A stretch of DNA of 64,000 bases from Hamadaea sp. (GCF_013362815.1 NZ_JABFVK010000043.1:62001-126000); one strand, 5' to 3'. Shown: positions 53,053-61,899, numbered from the stretch's first letter. Notes: generated from the sequence alone by a model not told the origin. Translations and numbers: made by a program.

Positions 53053-54285
53053 ATGCCCAACTACTTCTCCCCCGGCATCTACGTCGAGGAGGTGCCCAGT
53101 GGCGCGCGCCCGATCAGCGCGGTGGGCACCAGCACGGCGGGCTTCGTCGGGGTCGCCCCGAACCCGAACGCCGTGTCCGACCGCGCGGTCGCGGTCAACA
53201 ACTGGACCGAGTTCCTGAACGTTTTCGCGTCCGGTGTGGACAATCCGCAGGGCACTCCGTTGTCCCGCGCGGTCTTCGGCTTCTTCGACAACGGCGGCAC
53301 CCGCTGCTGGGTGGTCAACGTGGGGGCGAACGGCCAGATCTCGGGCACCGGGCGTAAGCGGGCCGGGTTGCAGCTGCTGGAGACGGTGGACGAGATCTCC
53401 ATCCTCGCCGCGCCCGGCTTCCACGGCGCGGTCGCCACCGAGGCCGTCCTCAGCCTGGCCGAGCGGCTGCGGACGGTGGTCGCCATCTGCGACCCGCCGC
53501 CGGACGTGGACGACATCTCCAGCCTGACCCGGGTGGCGACGCCGACCGAGAAGCCGGCCAAGCCGCCGAAGCCGGACGACGCCGCGGCCGCGACTCCCGC
53601 CGCTTCGCCCGAGGAGGTCGGCAACCGGCCCCGGCAGTCGGAGTTCGGCACCTTCTACTACCCGTGGATCACCGTCCGCGACCCGCTGACCGGCGAACTC
53701 GTGGACACTCCGCCGTCCGGGCACATCGCCGGGATCTGGGCGCGTACCGACGCCCTTCGCGGGGTCCACAAGGCTCCGGCCAACGAGCCGGTACGCGGAG
53801 CGGTCGATCTCGCCCGCCAGCTGACCCGCTCGGAGCAGGACGTGCTGAATCCCAAGGGGGTCAACTGCATCCGGTCGTTCGCCGGGGAGGGCATCCGCGT
53901 CTGGGGCGCGCGGACGCTGGCCGCCGAGGCGAGCGAGTGGCGCTACCTCAACGTACGCCGCCTGACGATCTCGCTGGAGCAGTCGATCGCCAACGGCACC
54001 CGCTGGATGGTGTTCGAGCCCAACGACTACACGTTGTGGCGCTCGATCCGCCGCGACATCGGCGCGTTCCTGACCCGGGTCTGGCGCGACGGCGCCCTGC
54101 TGGGGCGTACGGCGGAAGAGGCGTTCTTCGTCAAGTGCGACGAGGAGACGAACCCCGCCGACGTCCGGGACGCCGGAATGGTGGTCGCGCACATCGGCAT
54201 CGCGGTGGTCAAGCCGGCCGAGTTCGTGGTGTTCAAGCTGAGCCAGTGGGCCGGCGGCACCGAGACCGAGACGATTGGGAGCTGA
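53053..54285 (+). CDS. eCIS tail sheath protein
   Basis: 410-residue contractile sheath homologue (Afp2/Pvc2 type). The N-terminus YFSPGIYVEEVPSGARPISA is the hallmark of these sheaths, with the later NGGTRCWVVNVG and the C-terminal sheath core RYLNVRRLTISLEQSIANGT, EPNDYTLWRSIRRDIGAFL and AEEAFFVKCDEETNPADVRD. A Pro/Ala linker around residues 165-185 marks an insert domain. ATG 53053 has GAGGAG upstream. Only one sheath gene is seen in the window, where Afp has three. It would wrap the inner tube. Confidence 0.94.
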   Translation: MPNYFSPGIYVEEVPSGARPISAVGTSTAGFVGVAPNPNAVSDRAVAVNNWTEFLNVFASGVDNPQGTPLSRAVFGFFDNGGTRCWVVNVGANGQISGTGRKRAGLQLLETVDEISILAAPGFHGAVATEAVLSLAERLRTVVAICDPPPDVDDISSLTRVATPTEKPAKPPKPDDAAAATPAASPEEVGNRPRQSEFGTFYYPWITVRDPLTGELVDTPPSGHIAGIWARTDALRGVHKAPANEPVRGAVDLARQLTRSEQDVLNPKGVNCIRSFAGEGIRVWGARTLAAEASEWRYLNVRRLTISLEQSIANGTRWMVFEPNDYTLWRSIRRDIGAFLTRVWRDGALLGRTAEEAFFVKCDEETNPADVRDAGMVVAHIGIAVVKPAEFVVFKLSQWAGGTETETIGS

Positions 54286-54287
54286 CA

Positions 54288-54767
54288 ATGGCACAGGCCA
54301 CTCCGCAGCCGGGCACGCCGGAAGACCCCTACCGCGCGTACAACTTCAAGCTGCTCATCAACGGCGTCACCAACGGCCACTTCACCGAGGTCTCCGGGCT
54401 CGAGTTCACCATCCCGCGGATCGCGTACCGGGAGGGCGGCAACGACCGCGTCCGCTTCGTCCCCGGCCAGGTCGACTACGAGCCGATCGTCCTCCACTTC
54501 GGACTGACGCGGTCCCGCGAGCTCTGGGACTGGGCCAACGCCGGCGCGAAGGGCGCGGTCAGCCGCCGCAACGTCTCCATCGTGCTGCTCGACGCGGCGG
54601 GCACGACCGAGGTGCTGCGCTGGAACGTCATCAACGCGTGGCCGACCCGCTGGCGGGGGGCTCACCTCAACACGCTCGCCCAGGAGATCGCGATCGAGTC
54701 GATCGCGCTCGCGTACGAGAGCCTCGAGCTGGAGAGCGGCAGTGGCGCGGCGGCCAAGCCTGCGTAG
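54288..54767 (+). CDS. eCIS tail tube protein
   Basis: 159-residue inner-tube protein of the T4 gp19/Afp1 family. The diagnostic sequence is YRAYNFKLLINGVTNGHFTE, then VSGLEFTIPRIAYREGGND and SRELWDWANAGAKGAVSRRN. ATG 54288 lies 2 bases after the sheath stop. The last 26 bases overlap the start of the next gene. It forms the inner channel along which cargo travels. Confidence 0.94.
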   Translation: MAQATPQPGTPEDPYRAYNFKLLINGVTNGHFTEVSGLEFTIPRIAYREGGNDRVRFVPGQVDYEPIVLHFGLTRSRELWDWANAGAKGAVSRRNVSIVLLDAAGTTEVLRWNVINAWPTRWRGAHLNTLAQEIAIESIALAYESLELESGSGAAAKPA

Positions 54768-55638
54768 CGTCGCGCGGCTGCTCCGCCGGGCGGCGTCCGT
54801 CTTGGATCCGCCGGTGGAGACCGCCGCGCCCCGCTCGCCCGGCCGGCCTCCGGAGCACTGGCTCGCGCTGGTCACCGCGCACGCGCCCGGCCTGCTGCGC
54901 GATCGTTCCGCTCCGGATGAAGGGATACGCACAACGGCGTACCCGGATTCGGCGGTCGCGTCCGACTTTCCCGCCCCGGTCGCTTCTCCGGTCCGGCCGC
55001 TGCCGATCGGGCCTGCTCTCGTGACGCCGACCGCTCCCTTTTCGCGCCGGATCAGGGATGTCCACGCTCCCAGCGCCCAAGATTCGCCCCGGATCCCTGA
55101 TCCGCTGCGTACGCCGACGAGCCCGGGGACGCCGGTGCCGCCGGCCGTCAGGCCGGGGCGGGTGGACCCGGCGGTGCCGGACGCGGTGGTCACGCGCGGG
55201 CGGGACGAGCCGGTGGGACCGGCGCGGTGGCCGGCTTTGTCCGGCGAACCCGCCGTGGCCGCAGCACGGTGGTCCACTACGGACACCGGCAGCGCCGGAG
55301 GCGAGGTGCCTGCGGCCCGGGTCACCCCCGTTCCGCCGCTGCCCCTTCCGTCCGCCGCGATCACTCAGGCCGCCCCGTTTTCCGGGCGGATCAGGGATCC
55401 CGGTCGAATCTTGGGCCAAGATTCGTCCGAGATCCCTGATCCGGTGCGCACGCGCGGAGCGGCGTCGGAGCCGACGGCACCCGCGCGACGACCGCGGACC
55501 CCGGCGGACGCGGAGGTGCCGCGAGCCGTGAGTCCGTGGCCGGAGTTGCCGGACGACGCCGAGCTGTGGGCCGTCGTGCCGCCGCTGTTCACCGCCGACC
55601 GGCTCGCCCGCCTCGACCGGGAACAGGCGGGTGGCTGA
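54742..55638 (+). CDS. eCIS linker protein with two in-frame palindromic-element insertions
   Basis: 298-residue protein of unknown fold, between tube and the LysM adaptor in gene order. The N-terminal 60 residues (ARRPSLRSVARLLRRAASVL) and the last 45 (WPELPDDAELWAVVPPLF) look like conserved ends; the long middle is low-complexity Pro/Ala/Arg. Two family A elements (55044-55106 and 55384-55449) sit in the same frame and encode RIRD...QDS..IPDP. Overlaps tube and next gene. In related clusters a small protein sits here, so the middle may be expanded. Function unknown. Confidence 0.75.
   Translation: MARRPSLRSVARLLRRAASVLDPPVETAAPRSPGRPPEHWLALVTAHAPGLLRDRSAPDEGIRTTAYPDSAVASDFPAPVASPVRPLPIGPALVTPTAPFSRRIRDVHAPSAQDSPRIPDPLRTPTSPGTPVPPAVRPGRVDPAVPDAVVTRGRDEPVGPARWPALSGEPAVAAARWSTTDTGSAGGEVPAARVTPVPPLPLPSAAITQAAPFSGRIRDPGRILGQDSSEIPDPVRTRGAASEPTAPARRPRTPADAEVPRAVSPWPELPDDAELWAVVPPLFTADRLARLDREQAGG
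55044..55106. repeat. Family A element inside the eCIS linker gene (copy 4)
   Basis: GCGCCGGATCAGGGATG...CAAGATTCG...GGATCCCTGATCCGC. It is read through in frame as RRIRD...QDSPRIPDPLR. Confidence 0.9.
55384..55449. repeat. Family A element inside the eCIS linker gene (copy 5)
   Basis: Outer arms CGGATCAGGGATC (55387-55399) and GATCCCTGATCCG (55431-55443) and inner arms CGAATCTTG (55405-55413) and CAAGATTCG (55417-55425) are all perfect and share the centre 55415. It is read in frame as GRIRD...QDSSEIPDPVR. Confidence 0.92.
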
Positions 55639-56396
55639 TGGAACGGGTCGCCTTCCTCATCGACGAGACCGGAGTACGCGTGGACTGCCTGCTCAATCCG
55701 GAGACCGTCCAGGTCACCCGGCTGGCCGGGGTGCGTCCGCGCTCGTCGGCGGCCGGGCAGATCACCGGGCAAGGGCTGGCCGACGATCCGCTGATCTTCA
55801 CCGGCGGTGGGCGTACCGAGCTGACCCTGGATCTGTTATTCGACATCGACTTCGTGGAGTCGCAGACCCGCCCGGCCGACGTCCGCGCGCTCACGCGTCC
55901 CCTGTGGATGCTGGCCGAGAACTCGGCGACCGAGCACGGCTGGGTACGCCCGCCGAAGGTGCTGTTCGCGTGGGGCAAGACCTGGCTGGTGCCCGGGATC
56001 ATCGTGGCGATCGCCGAGCGCTTCGACGCCTTCACCCTCGGCGGTACGCCGAAACGCTCCTGGCTTCGCTTGAAGCTGGTCCGGGTGGCGGAGTCGGCCG
56101 ACCAGGCGCAGGCGGGGTTCGAGGAGGAACTCGCCGCCGCCAGTACGCCGGCCGCACCGGGCACGGCGATCGTGGCGACCGGCGACGGCAGCGCGACGGG
56201 CACGACCGGCACGGCTGGAGCCACCGGGGTGCGGTTCGACCTGCTCGCGCACGATGCCCTGGGTTCGCCGTTGCGGTGGCGGCTGCTGGCCGAGCACAAC
56301 GACATCACCAATCCGTTCGAGGTGGAGGCGGGGACGGCGTTGGCCGTACCCCCGATCACGGGCACGGTCGCCGGGTCGGCCGGTGAGACACCATGA
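55638..56396 (+). CDS. eCIS LysM tube-baseplate adaptor (Afp7-like)
   Basis: 252-residue protein of the CIS tube-protein/LysM family, which joins the tube to the baseplate. The N-terminal domain has LIDETGVRVDCLLNPETVQV, DLLFDIDFVESQTRPADVRA and KVLFAWGKTWLVPGIIVAIA with AFTLGGTPKRSWLRLKL. A flexible Gly/Thr linker follows, then a LysM-like C-terminus (SPLRWRLLAEHNDITNPFE). ATG 55638 overlaps the previous stop (TGATG), and the next gene overlaps at ATGA. Confidence 0.9.
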   Translation: MERVAFLIDETGVRVDCLLNPETVQVTRLAGVRPRSSAAGQITGQGLADDPLIFTGGGRTELTLDLLFDIDFVESQTRPADVRALTRPLWMLAENSATEHGWVRPPKVLFAWGKTWLVPGIIVAIAERFDAFTLGGTPKRSWLRLKLVRVAESADQAQAGFEEELAAASTPAAPGTAIVATGDGSATGTTGTAGATGVRFDLLAHDALGSPLRWRLLAEHNDITNPFEVEAGTALAVPPITGTVAGSAGETP

Positions 56397-57970
56397 GTTC
56401 CGTGACGCCCCGGGCGATCACCGTCACGCTGAAGGGCACTCCGTTGCCGCCGTCGGCGCTGACCCGGCTGATCGGCGTACGCGTCTCGGCCCGGCTCGAC
56501 CAGCCCGGTCAGTGCGAGCTGACCTTCACCGCCGATCCGGGGTCGGGGGCGGACCCGGCCATGTTCCCGCTCGGGGCGGCGCTGGCCGTACGCCTGGACG
56601 ACACCGCCGAAGAGCTGTTCACCGGCGAGGTGACCGCCGTGGAGCTGGAGTACGCCGCCGACGGCGCACCGCTGCTACGCGCGCGGGCGTACGACCCGTT
56701 GCATCGGCTGCGCAAGCATCAGGAGCTGCGCGTCTTCGAATCGGTGACGGTGGCCGACCTCGCCGGTCAGCTCGCCGGATCGGCCGGTCTGACGGTGGAT
56801 GCGGACGACGACGGTCCCCGGATCGAGCGGCTCTTGCAGCATCGGCAGACCGATCTGGAGCTGCTGACCGAGGTCGCCGGACGGGCCGGACTGCACCTCG
56901 CCGTCGACGGCGACACCCTGCGACTGATCACTTTGGACGGTTACGGCTTCCCCGTCCCGCTCGACCTGGGCAAGACGCTGCTCGGCGTACGCGTCGAGGC
57001 GAACCTCGACCAGGCGGCCGGCGACAGCACGGCGCTCGGCTGGCATCCGCAGCGGGCCGAACTGATCGAGCAGTCCGCCGGATCGGCGCGGTCCGGGCGG
57101 CAGATCCCGCTTCGGCCCGATCCCGGCGACGTCGGGGCCGACGGTACGCGTACCGCGGTCAACCAGCCCGGCCGCAGTGACGACGAACTGGCCGCGCTCG
57201 CCCAAGCCTGGCTCGACACGCGTACTGCCGCGTGGGCGACCGCGACCGGGGTGGCCGACGGCGATGGACGTCTGCGGCCGGGGCGGCGGATCGCGATCGG
57301 CGGCGTCGCCGAGCGGTTCTGCGGGGCGTACGTGCTGACCGAGGTGGTGCACACGATCGACGCGGCCGGGCATCTGACCCGCTTCTCCACCGAGCCGCCG
57401 CCCGTGCCGCCGCAGTCCTCGGCCGCCGTGCTCACCTTGGGCTCGGTGACCGATGTGGACGATCCCGACCGGCTGGGCCGGGTCCGGATCGAGCTCCCGG
57501 CGTACGGGGGTCTCGACGCGGGCTGGCTCGCCGTCGCGATGCCCGGCGCGGGCAAGGGCAAGGGCATCGTGGCGCTGCCCGACCCGGAGGACACCGTGCT
57601 GGTGGCGTTGCCGGGCGGCGAACCGGCCGCCGGGATCGTCCTCGGCTCGCTCTTCGGCACGGTCGAGCCCTACGACGCCGGGATCAACGACGGCAAGGCC
57701 CAGCGCTGGTCGATGCGCACGGCGTACGGGCAGAAGATCGTCGTGGACGACGGTGGCCGCAGCCTGCGGCTGGAGACCGAGGTGGGCAGCTACCTGGAGC
57801 TGACACCGGACCTGACCACCCTGCACGCCGCGACGCCGCTGGTGCTCCAGGCGCCCGGCAAGGCGATGGTCATCCGGGCCCGGACCGTCGACTTCCAGCA
57901 CGCCGACGCGCCCGAGGAACCGCAGGCGGCGGCCGATCAGGCGGCCGCGGCGGCGAAGCAGAGCGGCTGA
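56393..57970 (+). CDS. eCIS VgrG-like spike protein (Afp8-like)
   Basis: 525-residue spike. It combines a gpD-like half (QCELTFTADPGSGADPAMFP, RAYDPLHRLRKHQELRVF, ADLAGQLAGSAGL) with a gp5-like OB-fold (TLGSVTDVDDPDRLGRVRI, VALPDPEDTVLVALPGGEPA, GIVLGSLFG) and a beta-helical tail (YGQKIVVDDGGRSLRLETEV). The last 25 residues are Ala/Gln-rich. It would be trimeric at the tip of the tube and bear the PAAR-like tip encoded next. ATG 56393 overlaps the previous stop. Confidence 0.92.
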   Translation: MSSVTPRAITVTLKGTPLPPSALTRLIGVRVSARLDQPGQCELTFTADPGSGADPAMFPLGAALAVRLDDTAEELFTGEVTAVELEYAADGAPLLRARAYDPLHRLRKHQELRVFESVTVADLAGQLAGSAGLTVDADDDGPRIERLLQHRQTDLELLTEVAGRAGLHLAVDGDTLRLITLDGYGFPVPLDLGKTLLGVRVEANLDQAAGDSTALGWHPQRAELIEQSAGSARSGRQIPLRPDPGDVGADGTRTAVNQPGRSDDELAALAQAWLDTRTAAWATATGVADGDGRLRPGRRIAIGGVAERFCGAYVLTEVVHTIDAAGHLTRFSTEPPPVPPQSSAAVLTLGSVTDVDDPDRLGRVRIELPAYGGLDAGWLAVAMPGAGKGKGIVALPDPEDTVLVALPGGEPAAGIVLGSLFGTVEPYDAGINDGKAQRWSMRTAYGQKIVVDDGGRSLRLETEVGSYLELTPDLTTLHAATPLVLQAPGKAMVIRARTVDFQHADAPEEPQAAADQAAAAAKQSG

Positions 57971-57984
57971 GGGGAGGCGGAGCG

Positions 57985-58323
57985 ATGGAGTGGATCGACC
58001 TCGAGTCGGTGATCAAGTGCGACCACGACGGGCGGGTGGCCAACCAGGCGTCCCAGCAGTGGGTCACCATCGGCCGGGTACCGGTGCTGGTCGCGACCGA
58101 TCCGGAAGGGCGCGACATCGTGGCCTGCCCGAACTATGGCCCGACGATCAAGCCGTGCGTGAAGACGCTGAAGGTCGCCGTCGGCTACAGCGACCGCGTC
58201 AAGATCGACGGGCACGCCGTCGTCCTGTCCCATCTGGACGGTCTCACCGACGGTACGCCGCCCGGCCTCGTCCATTACAAGGTCCGTGATCCGAAGCAGA
58301 CCTACGTGAGGGCCGACCTGTGA
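57985..58323 (+). CDS. eCIS PAAR-like spike tip (Afp10-like)
   Basis: 112-residue small protein. It contains three cysteines or so (SVIKCDHDG, VACPNYG, IKPCVKTLK) that could bind a metal at the point of the spike, and the repeated GYSDRVKIDGHAVVLSHLDG segment common in PAAR-like tips. ATG 57985 has GGGGAGG upstream. Its stop overlaps the next start (GTGA). It closes the end of the VgrG spike. Confidence 0.8.
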   Translation: MEWIDLESVIKCDHDGRVANQASQQWVTIGRVPVLVATDPEGRDIVACPNYGPTIKPCVKTLKVAVGYSDRVKIDGHAVVLSHLDGLTDGTPPGLVHYKVRDPKQTYVRADL

Positions 58324-58766
58324 AGGCGATCCGGTTCCTGGGCGCGGGATTCGACGCGGCGGTCACCGGCGGCCTCGGCCTGACCTCGGCCGGAACGCTG
58401 GCGATGACCTCCGACGACGAGACCGTCCGGCAGGCGTTGTTCCTGCTGCTGTCGACGACACCGGGCGAGCGGCTGATGCGGCCCGGGTACGGTTCGCGGC
58501 TGCACCGGCTCGTGTTCGCGCCCAACGACGACACCACCGCCGGGCTGGCCATCCACTACGTACGCCAGGCGATCGCCCGCTGGGAGCCCCGGGTCGACGT
58601 GCTCGACGTCGACGCGCACTCCGATCCGGACGCGCCATGGCGGCTGCTCATCCGGCTCGACTACCGGGTCAAGGCGAGCCTGTCCCAGGGTGTGCTGGCC
58701 TTCTCGGTGGATCTCGACCCCTATGCCCAGCCGGGCTCCGAAGCAGACGCGGGAGACACGCGATGA
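58320..58766 (+). CDS. eCIS baseplate wedge protein (gp25-like, Afp9-like)
   Basis: 148-residue wedge protein of the gp25/GPW family. The diagnostic phrase is SDDETVRQALFLLLSTTPGE, RLMRPGYGSRLHRLVFAP and DTTAGLAIHYVRQAIARWEP, followed by DYRVKASLSQGVLAFSVDL. GTG 58320 overlaps the PAAR stop and ATGA couples it to the baseplate J gene. It would nucleate sheath assembly at the baseplate. Confidence 0.93.
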   Translation: MKAIRFLGAGFDAAVTGGLGLTSAGTLAMTSDDETVRQALFLLLSTTPGERLMRPGYGSRLHRLVFAPNDDTTAGLAIHYVRQAIARWEPRVDVLDVDAHSDPDAPWRLLIRLDYRVKASLSQGVLAFSVDLDPYAQPGSEADAGDTR

Positions 58767-61399
58767 CCCTGCCCGTGCCCAACCTCGACGACCGCGCCTT
58801 CCTCGACCTCGTGACCGAGGCGCGGGACCGGATCCGGCGTACGCGCCCGGACTGGGACCTGTCCGTCCACGATCCGGCCATCGTGCTCGTCGAGGCCTTC
58901 GCCCACATCAGCGAGGTGCTGATCTACCGGCTGAACCAGTTGCCGGAGAAGGCGTACGTGGCCTTCCTGAACCTGCTCGGAGTCAGCCGGCACGCCCCGG
59001 CCGCCGCCTGGGCCGACGTCACCTTCACGCGTACCGGGTCGGATCAGGGGTCGATCCGGATTCCGGCCGGCACCCGAGTCGCCGCCGCGCGGGGCGCAGA
59101 TCCGCAGCCGGTCGTCTTCGTCACCACCGAACCGGCGCTGCTGGCGGCCGGCCAGACCGAGGTCACCGTACGCCTGCACCACTGCGAGCTCGTCGACGCC
59201 GAGCTGCTCGGCGTGGGCACCGGCGAACCCGGTCAGGTCTTGCGGGCGGCGCGTGCGCCACTGGCGCATACCGCCGAGTCGCTGGACCTGCTGCTCGGAG
59301 TGGAGGTTCCGGCCGGTTCGGTCGAGCTCGGGGCGGCTGCCCGGGAACACGAGGGGCGGACGTTCGAGATCTGGCGGCCGGTGGCCAACTTCGCCGAGGC
59401 CGGTCCGACCAATTCCGGGCAGGCGAAGGTCTACGTCGTCGACCGCTCCACCGGCACCTTCACCTTCGCGCCCGCCCTCGATCTGCGTACCCCTGAATCC
59501 TCGAACGGCTTGACCACCCTCGCGGCGGTGCCGTCCGCGGGCCGCCAGGTGCGGGTCTGGTACCGAGCCGGCGGCGGCCCGGCGGGCAACGTCGGCGCGG
59601 ACACCTTGACCGGCCTGCGCGACCCGCTGCCGGGCGTGAAAGCGACGAATCCGCAGCCTGCGCGCGGTGGGCGCGCGATGGAGTCGATGGACGCGGCGAT
59701 GCTGCGCGGACCGTACGAGTTCTTCGCCCAGCAGCGCGCGGTGACCGCGCGCGACTACGAGATCCTCGCGGCCAAGTCCGGCGCGATCGCCCGCGCCCGC
59801 GCCTTCACCCGCGCGGACGTCTACAGCTTCGCGCGGCCCGGCGAGGTCGAGGTGGTGCTGGTCCCGTCGGTACCGGACGAGGCGCGCCCCGGCGGCCGCC
59901 TGCCGGTCGCGGTCCTGCACGACCACGAGGTCGAGGAGGCGCGCGACCGCGCCGAGGCCGATCTGGAACGGCGGCGCTCGCTCGGCACCAGCTGCCGGGC
60001 CACCTGGGCGCGCTACAAGGCCGTCTCGATCAAGGCGACAGTTGTGGTACGCCGAGAGGAGGACGCCGAGGCGGTGGCCCGTCGTATCCACGACCGGCTT
60101 TACCAGACGCTCAGCCCGTTGCCGACGGCGTTGAACCCGACCGGATGGGCGTTCGGCGAACCGCTTCGGGCATCCAATGTGTACCGAATGCTGGAGCAGG
60201 CCGAGCCGGGTGTGCGCTACGTCGACGACGTCCGCTTCGTGGTCGACGAGGCGCCCGACGCGGGCGTACGCTGCCTGGCCGCCGACCAGTACCAGCCGAA
60301 CACCTGGTACGCCGGGACCGGGCCGACGCTGTTCCGCTCCACCAACGGCGGCGCGGGCTGGGAGGCGGTCGGCCGGTTCGACGGCGAGACGGTGGTACGC
60401 GTCGCGCCGGCTCCCGCGCCGGCCCGCCCCGGCATCGTGCCGCGGCCCGGCTCGGTCGCCGTCCTCACTCAGCGGGAGAACGGTTCGCGCGTACACCTGA
60501 CCACGGATCTCGGCGAGACCTGGACCCAACTGTCCGGCTTGGACTCCCGGGCGCAGGACGTCGCCTGGCTGGACCGTGACGGCGTCGGCATCCTGCTCGT
60601 CGCCACCGACACCGGGCTCTACGAGGTGCCGCTGCTGCCCGGATCGGTGCCGTTGCCGATTCAGGTCGACGCCACCGACGCCGATCGCGGGTTCTACTCG
60701 GTGCGTACGTTCGTCTCCGAACGCGGTGTCGCCGGAGTGGCGCTCGCGGCGATGGCGAAGTTCGGCGTCTACCTGTCGACGAACGCGGGCCGCAGTGGCT
60801 CGTACGCCAACGTCGGGCTCGCCAACACCGACAATCGCGTGCTGGCGGTCCAGTACGACGGCCCGGCGACGTTGCTGTGGAGCGGCACCGGCGAAGCCGA
60901 TCCGCAGAAACCGGGTCACGGCTGCTACCGCACCCGGTTGTTCGAAGCCGACGTGAAGTGGCAGGGCCTGCAGTCCGGCTGGACCGGCGGCACCTGCCGG
61001 GCACTCGACTTCGCCGGTGGGCTGGCCGTCGCCGCGACCCAGAGCGGTGGCGTGCTCAGCCTGGACACGCTGGCCGCCGATCCACAGTGGAAGACCGTCT
61101 CGGTCAACTGCGGCCTCCCGCTGCGAGACCGTACGCGTTTCGTCCCGGTGGACGCGGTCGCTTGCTCCAACGCTTCTTCCGGCGCTTCTGGCGCTTCGGG
61201 CGCTTCGTCTGGTGGCGCCGGCCGCTTGATCTTGGCGGGCGGCGCGAACGGCGTCTTCCGCAGTCCGACCGCGGTGGAGTGGACGGCCAGCGCCAACCAG
61301 TCCACCGCCGACGTCGTCACCGTCCCCGACACCTGGCTGCTCTGCTCCGGCGAGCATGAGATCAAGGTGGTGCAACAGGATGCGCCGAGCGGCAATTGA
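58763..61399 (+). CDS. eCIS baseplate J protein fused to a BNR-type propeller
   Basis: 878-residue protein. Residues 1-500 form the baseplate J region (DWDLSVHDPAIVLVEAFAHI, ISEVLIYRLNQLPEKAYVAF, AARGADPQPVVFVTTEPALL, GPYEFFAQQRAVTARDYEIL, RIHDRLYQTLSPLPTALNPT), as in Afp11. From about residue 505 to the end lie Asp-box-like strands: LFRSTNGGAGWEAV, HLTTDLGETWTQL, VYLSTNAGRSG and others, indicating a BNR/YCF48-like beta propeller. A Ser/Gly/Ala-rich run lies near residue 800. ATG 58763 couples to gp25. The fusion is unusual for baseplate J proteins. Confidence 0.9.
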   Translation: MTLPVPNLDDRAFLDLVTEARDRIRRTRPDWDLSVHDPAIVLVEAFAHISEVLIYRLNQLPEKAYVAFLNLLGVSRHAPAAAWADVTFTRTGSDQGSIRIPAGTRVAAARGADPQPVVFVTTEPALLAAGQTEVTVRLHHCELVDAELLGVGTGEPGQVLRAARAPLAHTAESLDLLLGVEVPAGSVELGAAAREHEGRTFEIWRPVANFAEAGPTNSGQAKVYVVDRSTGTFTFAPALDLRTPESSNGLTTLAAVPSAGRQVRVWYRAGGGPAGNVGADTLTGLRDPLPGVKATNPQPARGGRAMESMDAAMLRGPYEFFAQQRAVTARDYEILAAKSGAIARARAFTRADVYSFARPGEVEVVLVPSVPDEARPGGRLPVAVLHDHEVEEARDRAEADLERRRSLGTSCRATWARYKAVSIKATVVVRREEDAEAVARRIHDRLYQTLSPLPTALNPTGWAFGEPLRASNVYRMLEQAEPGVRYVDDVRFVVDEAPDAGVRCLAADQYQPNTWYAGTGPTLFRSTNGGAGWEAVGRFDGETVVRVAPAPAPARPGIVPRPGSVAVLTQRENGSRVHLTTDLGETWTQLSGLDSRAQDVAWLDRDGVGILLVATDTGLYEVPLLPGSVPLPIQVDATDADRGFYSVRTFVSERGVAGVALAAMAKFGVYLSTNAGRSGSYANVGLANTDNRVLAVQYDGPATLLWSGTGEADPQKPGHGCYRTRLFEADVKWQGLQSGWTGGTCRALDFAGGLAVAATQSGGVLSLDTLAADPQWKTVSVNCGLPLRDRTRFVPVDAVACSNASSGASGASGASSGGAGRLILAGGANGVFRSPTAVEWTASANQSTADVVTVPDTWLLCSGEHEIKVVQQDAPSGN

Positions 61400-61883
61400 G
61401 CGGCTGCTCCCGGCCGCGTACCAGCGGGCCGCCGTCCCGGGCAGCGTGCTCGGGGCGCTGCTCGACGCGATGGAGACCCTCCACGAGCCGGACGAACGGC
61501 TGCTCGCCGACGTCGACTCGCTGTTCTCGGCGTACCGGACCTCGGACGCGCTGGCGGCGTACCTGACTCGATGGGTGGCCCTCGATCAGGTGATCGCCGC
61601 GCCGTCCGGGGCTCGGCTGCCGATCCGTCCCGGGGATCTGCGGAATCTGGTCGCCATCGGCGCTCACCTGGCCCAATGGCGCGGTACGCCCTACGGGATG
61701 CAACGGGCGCTGGAGGTCGCCACCGGCGTACCGGGGTTCACGGTCGAGGAGCCCGCCGACCGTCCCTTCCACTTGATCGTCCGCGTACCCGCGGCCGCCG
61801 TCGACCGGCTGTCTCTGGTCACCCGCCTGGTCGCCGTCGAGAAGCCGGCCGCCACCACCTTCGAGCTCGCTGTCTCCCCTTAA
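61380..61883 (+). CDS. eCIS tail protein I-like baseplate protein (Afp12-like)
   Basis: 167-residue protein of the P2 tail protein I/TIGR02242 group, which attaches outer baseplate parts. It has AAIERLLPAAYQRAAVPGSV, LLDAMETLHEPDERLLAD, SAYRTSDALAAYLTRWVALD and AHLAQWRGTPYGMQRALEVA. ATG 61380 has AAGGTGG upstream and overlaps the baseplate J stop by 20 bases. In Afp the fibre gene would follow; here a membrane protein follows instead. Confidence 0.88.
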   Translation: MRRAAIERLLPAAYQRAAVPGSVLGALLDAMETLHEPDERLLADVDSLFSAYRTSDALAAYLTRWVALDQVIAAPSGARLPIRPGDLRNLVAIGAHLAQWRGTPYGMQRALEVATGVPGFTVEEPADRPFHLIVRVPAAAVDRLSLVTRLVAVEKPAATTFELAVSP

Positions 61884-61899
61884 CTCTCAAGGAGCCCTC

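Noticed and set aside
58721-61375. An 884-codon open frame opposite the baseplate J gene
   Set aside because: Antisense shadow; no domain, and the plus-strand frame has clear homologues and coupled overlaps.
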